This document shows, piece after piece, positions 32,932-37,805 of a stretch of DNA of 37,805 nucleotides. A program made the translations under genes and the position numbers. How positions within the stretch are numbered: the first letter of the stretch is position 1; each line of letters opens with the position of its first letter. The stretch is taken from contig JAKEET010000110.1 in NCBI GenBank assembly GCA_022616435.1, positions 1-37,805 on the forward strand, read 5' to 3'. Under the pieces are notes generated by a model. It was given only the letters and a program-made list of their open reading frames with translations, did no database searches and had not been told where the DNA came from. The DNA comes from Gemmataceae bacterium (GTDB lineage: Bacteria; Planctomycetota; Planctomycetia; Gemmatales; Gemmataceae).

Positions 32932-34377
32932 ATGAAACGCGCCGGCATCGCCGCCCTCAGTCTGACAACCCTCGTCGCCCTCGCCGCCTCGCTCCAAGCC
33001 GACACGCTGACCAAGCTGCTGGAAACGCTCGACAAGGCGCCCCCGCACCAGCGGGTCGTGCTCGTCAAGAAGATTGGCAACCTCGGCCGGCAGGCCAGGG
33101 ACGCCATCCCGGTGCTGCAGAACCTGCTGCACGCGCCCGACGACGAGCTCGCCGATCAAGCGGCCCGCAGCCTGGCCCAGATCGGTCCCGAATCCGTGCC
33201 CTTGCTCACCGAGGCGAGCCAGAACGTTGACCCGCGCGTCAGCCTGCGGGCGCTTTGGGCGCTGAGCGTGATCGGGCCGGACGCGGAGCCTGCCATCCCA
33301 ATCTTGGTGGAGCTGCTCGATCATCCCAAGGAACGAAACCGGGCCGGCGCCTTGTATGCCCTCGGCGAGATCGGTCGCGCCGCCGGGCCGGCGACGGCGC
33401 AGATCGTCAGGTCGATTCGGACGAAATCGATGATGGTTCGCTACCAGGCGGTGACGGCTCTGGGCAAGATCGGCACGGTCGCGGTCCCCGAGCTGCGGCG
33501 CTTGCTGAATGACGACGAAGCGGGCGTCCGCGCCGACGCCGCCCTGGCCCTGAGCCTGTACGGCAAGCTCGCCAAGCCGGCGCTCGACGAGCTGCGCCAC
33601 GCCCTCAAGGACGAATCGGACGACGTGCGGGCCAAGGCGGCCTACGCGATCGGCGCCATGGAAAAGGACGGCAACCCCGCCTTGCCCAACCTGGTCGATC
33701 TCCTCCAGGATCCAGAGTACGACGTTCAGGTCGCGGCCTTCCAGGCGACCGTGCAGGTCGGCGTCGGCGATCCCAAGCTGATGGAGGCGCTCCGGCTGGC
33801 CAACCAGAAGGGCAAATGGGCCACGCCGTTCATCTTGAAACAATTCGGCAAGAACCCCGGCGACGCCGTGCAGCCGCTCATCAAGAAGCTCAAGGAAAAG
33901 GACGCCATGGAACGCATGGGGGCCGCGTGGGCGCTCGGTCAGATCGGCGCCCCCGCGCGGGACGCCGTCGCCCCTCTCCAGAAGATCCTCAAAGATCCGC
34001 TGCCGCAAGCGCGGGTCGTGGCCTTCAACGCCCTCAAGCAGATCGACCAGGAACTGATTCTCGACCAGAACCCGCTCTTGCGCGAGTGGCACGAAGCCCT
34101 GGAGCGACAGATCGACGGCATGCGCCTCGTGCAGGTAAAGTTCCAGAATTCGGTGGCCCTGGACAGTCGCAAGGATCACTTCAAGATCGCCCTGCGGAAT
34201 CCGCACATCCAGATGCACTACGATCAGTTGACGCAGATCTACGTCGCCATGGCGGTCAACGGCAACCCGCGTAACCCGCAACTGGAACGGCTGTTCGACC
34301 ACGCCGGGCCGGAAGCGATTCCGGCGCTGGTCAAGGCGGTCAACATGGTGGCCAACCTCAACTTCGGTTTCACCTGA
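32932..34377 (+). CDS. Secreted HEAT-repeat protein, N-terminal part before an in-frame TGA
   Basis: The 481-aa product has a signal peptide (KRAGIAALSLTTLVALAASLQA) and about ten HEAT/PBS-type helical repeats, such as ELADQAARSLAQIGPESVPLL, AGALYALGEIGRAAGP, VRYQAVTALGKIGTVAVPEL and VRADAALALSLYGKLAKPAL. The repeats mediate protein binding; the partner is unknown. It stops at TGA (34375-34377) after NLNFGFT, but the same frame continues open to 35142. GGAG lies 5 bases upstream of the ATG. The continuation is listed separately. Confidence 0.85.
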   Translation: MKRAGIAALSLTTLVALAASLQADTLTKLLETLDKAPPHQRVVLVKKIGNLGRQARDAIPVLQNLLHAPDDELADQAARSLAQIGPESVPLLTEASQNVDPRVSLRALWALSVIGPDAEPAIPILVELLDHPKERNRAGALYALGEIGRAAGPATAQIVRSIRTKSMMVRYQAVTALGKIGTVAVPELRRLLNDDEAGVRADAALALSLYGKLAKPALDELRHALKDESDDVRAKAAYAIGAMEKDGNPALPNLVDLLQDPEYDVQVAAFQATVQVGVGDPKLMEALRLANQKGKWATPFILKQFGKNPGDAVQPLIKKLKEKDAMERMGAAWALGQIGAPARDAVAPLQKILKDPLPQARVVAFNALKQIDQELILDQNPLLREWHEALERQIDGMRLVQVKFQNSVALDSRKDHFKIALRNPHIQMHYDQLTQIYVAMAVNGNPRNPQLERLFDHAGPEAIPALVKAVNMVANLNFGFT

Positions 34378-35142
34378 CCGTTCGGCGGGCTGATTGCCCG
34401 CATCAACCACCTGGTTCAGGTGTCCGAAGATCCAACCGCCCCGATGTTCGTGCTGGCCACCCTGCAATCGTCCGGGCCGAAGTTGAGTCCTTGCGCGATT
34501 GCGATGCTGCAGCATTGCCACCGGACGACCTTCAAGCAATATCAGCGACTCCTGCTGCTGCGGCAGCGGCAGGGGCCGAATCAGCCCGTCGAGCTGCTCG
34601 TGGCGATCCCGCGCGCGCCGTTTCGGCCGGCCGGACCCCTGGGGAACCAGCCCCACATGCCGCTCGTCCATCTGCTGGCGCACGGCGACGACATGCCGGC
34701 GCCCCTGGGCAAAGAGGCGAACGGTCCGGCGCCCCTGGGCCAGCAGGAACAGCTCCGGGAGTTCATCCGCCAGCAGATCGACGGCCTGCGCTTCCAGATG
34801 GCGGTGGCGAAGGAGCTGGAGAAGGACGATCGCGCGACGCTCCGCAAGAAGCTGCGCGATCCCAATCCGACGATCCGCTGGCTGGCGATTCAATCGATCT
34901 CGCAGCGGCGCTTGCCCTGCGAGGAGGAGCTGATCCAGCGCCTCAAGGACCCGGTGGCCGGCGTCCGGGACAGCGCCCACCAGGCCTTGCTGCGGCTTGC
35001 GCGCGGCACGGACCTCGGCCCGTTCCGCGCCGAGGGCGGCAGCCCGGTCGCCGTCCGCCGCGCCCAGGACGAAGCCGTGGCGAGCTGGCGCGAATGGGTG
35101 CGCTCGCAACGCGATCTATTCGGGGGGAGCGGGCAAGAGTAG
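34378..35142 (+). pseudogene. C-terminal continuation of the HEAT-repeat protein after the TGA
   Basis: The frame is identical to that of the upstream HEAT gene and runs 254 codons to a stop at 35142. It opens PFGGLIARINHLVQVSEDPT, followed by helical sequence ending in another HEAT-like pair (LRDPNPTIRWLAIQSISQRR and VAGVRDSAHQALLRLARG). A GTG at 34420 could start a separate 240-aa product, but no good ribosome binding site precedes it and this part has no signal peptide. The simplest reading is one gene of about 735 aa split by a single nonsense codon. Stop-codon readthrough is the alternative. Confidence 0.6.
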
Positions 35143-35226
35143 CCCCCATGGACCCGTTTGGCGTGCGTGTGACCGCATGCGTGCGCCAGACGGTTCTGCT
35201 TTCGATGAGGGTTCTGCTATGATGCG

Positions 35227-36792
35227 TTGATCCGCTGCCGTTCTCTGCCGTCGAGACCTGTCTTGTTCAAGCACCACCCCGCCGGCTTGTTCCCGCTGTT
35301 CTTCACCGAGATGTGGGAGCGCTTCAGCTTCTACATCATGGTCGCCCTGCTCACCTTGTACATGGACGCCCCGGTCCACATCGGCGGCCTCGGCTTCGCT
35401 CCCGAGGTGAGCGCCCAGATCTACGGCTTGTACATGGGCTTCCTGTACTTCACGCCGCTCTTCGGCGGATTGCTCGCCGACCGCGTGTGGGGCTTCCTGC
35501 GCACCATCACCCTCGGCGGCATCGCCATGATGTGCGGCCACTTGGCCCTGGCCGGCGAAGGCGTCGCCTGGTTCTTCACCGGCCTGGCATTCCTCATCAT
35601 CGGCAACGGCCTGTTCAAACCCAACATCTCGACGATGCTCGGCAACCTCTATCGCGACCAGCCGCACCTGAAGGATCAGGGCTTCAACCTGTTCTACATG
35701 GGCATCAACATGGGCGCCTTCGCGGCGCCGCTGGTCGCGACGTGGCTGCGCAACCTGTTCCTCGTGCCCGTGCCGGCAGCGACCGTCGCCGGCGGCATCG
35801 GTCTGGGCGGCACTCCCTTCGGCGCCGCCCTGGCCGCGAGCGCCGGCATCGCCGGCGATCTGCACGCCAACTTCGGCCAGCGCTACGGCTGGCATTATGC
35901 GTTCGGCATCGCCTCGATCGGCATGCTGATCTCGCTGATCATCTTCCGGATGTGCCGGGCGCGCATCCTCGGCGGCGAGCACGCGCGGTTTGTGCCCGGC
36001 GCGATGATCCAACCCGAACGCGACGGCCAGGCGTCGATGTCGGAAGCGGCGGCCGGGCCGCTTCCCACCGCGGCCGAGGAACGCATCCGCATCCGCGCCT
36101 TGCTTATCATCTTCGGCGTCGTCATGCTGTTCTGGATGGCGTTTCACCAGAACGGCATGACGTTGATCCGCTGGGCCCGCGATCACACGTCGCCGTTTCT
36201 GGGCATCGATTTCCGGACGAACGCCGCGCTGACGAAGGCAATCAATCCGGCGCTGGTGATCATCCTGACGCCCTTGCTCGTGATGTTCTGGACGGGGCTG
36301 CGGAAACGGAACCTGGAAGCGTCCACGCCGCGCAAGATGATGTTCGGCATGCTCTTGACCGCAAGCTGCTTTCTGGTGATGGGAATCGGAGGCTTGCAAG
36401 GCGGCGATCGCGGGCAGGTCTCGATCTGGTGGCTGCTCGGCGGCTATTTCCTGGTCACGCTGGGCGAGTTGTGCGTGTCGCCGATGGGATTGTCGGTGGT
36501 GTCGAAGCTGGCGCCGCCGCGTCATGGCGGGTTGCTGATGGGCGGCTGGTTTGTGGCGACGGCGCTGGGCAACTACCTGGCCGGCGCGATCGCGGTCTAC
36601 TGGCAGGAATGGGACCACTCGACGTTCTTCTTCGTGCTGGTGGCCACGTCGCTGCTCGCGGCGGCGGTGCTGTGGTGTGTGATGGGGCGATTGGAGCACG
36701 CGCTGAGCCTGGTGACGCCGGCGCCGGCTCGCGCGGCGCCGCCCGGCGATGTCGAAGCACCGCCGGTTGCGGCAGGATCAGCGAGCAGGTAG
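35227..36792 (+). CDS. POT/PTR family proton-dependent peptide transporter
   Basis: The 521-aa multi-pass protein shows the POT signatures LFFTEMWERFSFYIM (ExxERFxYY motif, first helix) and QGFNLFYMGINMGAFAAPLV in helix 5. It imports di- or tripeptides with protons across the inner membrane. A Gly/Ala-rich loop follows helix 5 and a hydrophilic loop separates the two halves. The start is uncertain: TTG at 35227 is the longest, but TTG at 35263 gives FKHHPAGLFPLFFTEMWERF, which fits typical POT N-termini better. The end lies 16 bp before a 5S-like fragment. Confidence 0.88.
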   Translation: MIRCRSLPSRPVLFKHHPAGLFPLFFTEMWERFSFYIMVALLTLYMDAPVHIGGLGFAPEVSAQIYGLYMGFLYFTPLFGGLLADRVWGFLRTITLGGIAMMCGHLALAGEGVAWFFTGLAFLIIGNGLFKPNISTMLGNLYRDQPHLKDQGFNLFYMGINMGAFAAPLVATWLRNLFLVPVPAATVAGGIGLGGTPFGAALAASAGIAGDLHANFGQRYGWHYAFGIASIGMLISLIIFRMCRARILGGEHARFVPGAMIQPERDGQASMSEAAAGPLPTAAEERIRIRALLIIFGVVMLFWMAFHQNGMTLIRWARDHTSPFLGIDFRTNAALTKAINPALVIILTPLLVMFWTGLRKRNLEASTPRKMMFGMLLTASCFLVMGIGGLQGGDRGQVSIWWLLGGYFLVTLGELCVSPMGLSVVSKLAPPRHGGLLMGGWFVATALGNYLAGAIAVYWQEWDHSTFFFVLVATSLLAAAVLWCVMGRLEHALSLVTPAPARAAPPGDVEAPPVAAGSASR

Positions 36793-36808
36793 TGTGTTCC
36801 GCTCTCAT

Positions 36809-36845
36809 GGCCGTGTTCAGCATGGGAAACGGGTGTGACCATGCC
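36809..36845 (-). pseudogene. 5S rRNA fragment (remnant)
   Basis: GGCCGTGTTCAGCATGGGAA and the following ACGGGTGTGACC match the 5S gene at 37780-37805 (GGCCGTGTTCGGAATGGGAA then CGGGTG), with two substitutions and one extra A. The orientation is the same. TGTGACC after the matched part is also typical of bacterial 5S sequence beyond the window edge. Only part of the 5' half is recognisable and the flanks do not extend the match, so this is a truncated copy 971 bp from the functional gene. Confidence 0.75.
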
Positions 36846-36920
36846 GTACGCTTTCGGAAGACGCTTCGCAGGGGCGAATTCGGCCTAAAGAGAGAACAGG
36901 AACAGTCCATCGGGTGGGAC

Positions 36921-37655
36921 ATGGCACGAGACACGCCAGAGAAAGTACATGGGCCGCTCAGTCCACCACGATCATCGTTGCCCTTTCTTGACCCGCTGTT
37001 TCGGGTCGTTTGCAGGATAATTGGGTGGGACTGGCCAGATGGTACGCCACGAGAGGAACATGGCCCGCTTCCGCGAACTCCGACATCGAATGCGCTAAGA
37101 CGTATGCGAAAATGGCATGGCTCAGGTTCCGGCCGGACGGTAAGCACTTTTTGGGAGGAGTGTGGCAAGCTCGTATGGCCTCATGACCGTGTAGCTGACA
37201 TTCGAGGTGCGCTTGAATCTGGGCTGCGTGAGCAACTGACCAAAAGACAGGTCGCAAGGTTAACTGATGGAAGGCGGTTCGAGCGGCCTTCGACCTATGT
37301 GCACGCGACGGTTGTCTCGCTCGCACCCGACGTAGCCATTGCGACCGTCGCCGAAATGCGCATTGATTCGATCGAAAGTCCTTTTGAGAACTGGCCCGGC
37401 GCCAATCATCTGCACAGCGACCCCAAGAAAGCGTTTGGCGCTGAATACATCAGTTGCTACAACGGCAACCTGACGGTTTCCGCCGGACCGATCATCCCCT
37501 TCAGCGAAGAGATGTATGCCGTCTCAGGCAATAGAGAAGTTCCGATCCAAAGAATACAATTTGCCGGCGATGAGGCGACGATCAAATTGCCTGGCGCCGT
37601 GATAACCGTGAAACGCGAGCGTGCTGCTGTTCACGTCGAGGTCCAGTATGGCTAG
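36921..37655 (+). CDS. Hypothetical protein between the 5S fragment and the 5S gene
   Basis: The frame is open from far upstream and ends at 37655. In-frame ATGs occur at 36807, 36822, 36921 and 37104; none has a convincing ribosome binding site, so the start is undecided. The C-terminal 183 residues (from 37104) read as soluble protein, with VSTFWEECGKLVWPHDRVAD, LREQLTKRQVARLTDGR, YVHATVVSLAPDVAIATVAE and a strand-rich tail. The N-terminal part has an imperfect duplication: GWDMARDTPEKVHGPL and GWDWPDGTPREEHGPL, 37 codons apart. Base composition is visibly less GC-rich than that of its neighbours. I do not recognise the family. Confidence 0.45.
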   Translation: MARDTPEKVHGPLSPPRSSLPFLDPLFRVVCRIIGWDWPDGTPREEHGPLPRTPTSNALRRMRKWHGSGSGRTVSTFWEECGKLVWPHDRVADIRGALESGLREQLTKRQVARLTDGRRFERPSTYVHATVVSLAPDVAIATVAEMRIDSIESPFENWPGANHLHSDPKKAFGAEYISCYNGNLTVSAGPIIPFSEEMYAVSGNREVPIQRIQFAGDEATIKLPGAVITVKRERAAVHVEVQYG

Positions 37656-37684
37656 CTGGCTAGTGAACTGTCCCAAAAACACCA

Positions 37685-37714
37685 CGAGCCCGCATCCTTG
37701 CGGATGCGGGCTCG
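37685..37714 (-). terminator. Intrinsic terminator of the rRNA operon
   Basis: CGAGCCCGCATCC (37685-37697), ttgc, GGATGCGGGCTCG (37702-37714) is a perfect 13-bp stem. On the minus strand it follows the 5S gene and is succeeded by GTGGTGTTTTTGGG, a short T-tract. The position, 8 bases after the 5S end, fits the terminator of the rrn operon. Confidence 0.9.
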
Positions 37715-37722
37715 TTGATAAA

Positions 37723-37805
37723 TCCGGCGATGACCTACTTTCGCGTTGTTCACACTATCATCGGCCCCACGTGCTTAACGGCCGTGTTCGGAATGGGAAC
37801 GGGTG
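37723..37805 (-). rRNA. 5S ribosomal RNA, 3' part, cut by the window edge
   Basis: On the minus strand the sequence reads CCCGTTCCCATTCCGAACAC, GGCCGTTAAGC and AGTAGGTCATCGCCGG, the conserved core and 3' arm of bacterial 5S rRNA. The 3' end is placed near 37723 from the CCGG closing stem. The 5' part and the rest of the rRNA operon lie beyond 37805. About 83 of roughly 110 bases are present. Confidence 0.95.

Noticed and set aside
34375..34425. Selenocysteine insertion at the TGA of the HEAT gene
   Set aside because: The stem after the TGA is short and begins only 7 bases downstream, with a loop unlike the E. coli SECIS element, and no selA, selB, selC or selD lies in the window. A nonsense mutation is simpler.
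32776..35109. Long minus-strand frame of 777 codons
   Set aside because: It mirrors the HEAT-repeat gene and its continuation on the other strand and shows only low-complexity shadow sequence; the plus strand has signal peptide, repeats and ribosome binding site.
35313..36800. Plus-strand open frame overlapping the POT transporter
   Set aside because: The part over the transporter is Arg/His-rich shadow sequence; only the part after about 36807 looks protein-like and is reported as its own ORF.

Overview
The window is a GC-rich chromosomal segment that most likely comes from a planctomycete, probably of the Gemmata/Gemmataceae type. The evidence is the DUF1549/DUF1553 plus DUF1501 gene pair followed by a WD40 protein, long secreted Cys-rich and HEAT-repeat proteins, a split glycine decarboxylase (gcvPA/gcvPB), a lone lpxA (Gram-negative envelope), and many GC-rich inverted repeats between genes. 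This is inference from gene content; no 16S is present.

Layout. 1-3.1 kb: the N-terminus of a minus-strand membrane protein cut by the window edge, a Uma2-family protein, and a divergent GbsR/MarR regulator and MFS transporter pair with a candidate operator between them. 3.1-4.4 kb: a DEAD-box RNA helicase on the minus strand. 4.5-8.8 kb: a plus-strand cluster of DUF1549/DUF1553 protein, Tat-exported DUF1501 protein and exported WD40 protein, preceded by a TTGACA/dyad element. 8.9-12.6 kb: gcvPA, gcvPB and a lipoate-protein ligase-like gene; a 151-bp imperfect palindrome separates the two gcvP halves. 12.7-17.1 kb: a Cys-rich secreted protein, a GYF_2-like multi-pass membrane protein, a GT87-like mannosyltransferase and a short unknown protein. 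17.3-23.9 kb: a minus-strand housekeeping run in the order dnaB, ispF, cysS, two small unknown genes, ruvC, ruvA, ruvB. 24.0-27.8 kb: a DJ-1/PfpI protein, an ArnT/PMT-like glycosyltransferase, lpxA and an 85-aa unknown. 27.8-30.7 kb: DNA polymerase I. 31.0-36.8 kb: a membrane-anchored coiled-coil protein, a HEAT-repeat protein interrupted by one in-frame TGA, and a POT peptide transporter. 36.8-37.8 kb: a 5S rRNA fragment, an unknown ORF of visibly lower GC, a strong terminator, and the 3' part of a minus-strand 5S rRNA gene that ends an rRNA operon lying mostly beyond the window.

Functional links. GcvPA and GcvPB form the glycine-cleaving P-protein, and the coupled ligase gene could lipoylate the H-protein (gcvH and gcvT are not in the window). 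RuvABC resolve Holliday junctions; cysS, ispF, dnaB and polA are core functions. The unusual points are the 5S-bounded segment at the right end, the TGA-split HEAT gene, lost or changed catalytic residues in the polA proofreading domain, an altered KMSKS loop in CysRS, an apparent one-base frameshift in an unknown gene pair between cysS and ruvC, and the large palindrome in the gcv operon. I did not find a convincing defence system, CRISPR array, IS element or biosynthetic cluster.
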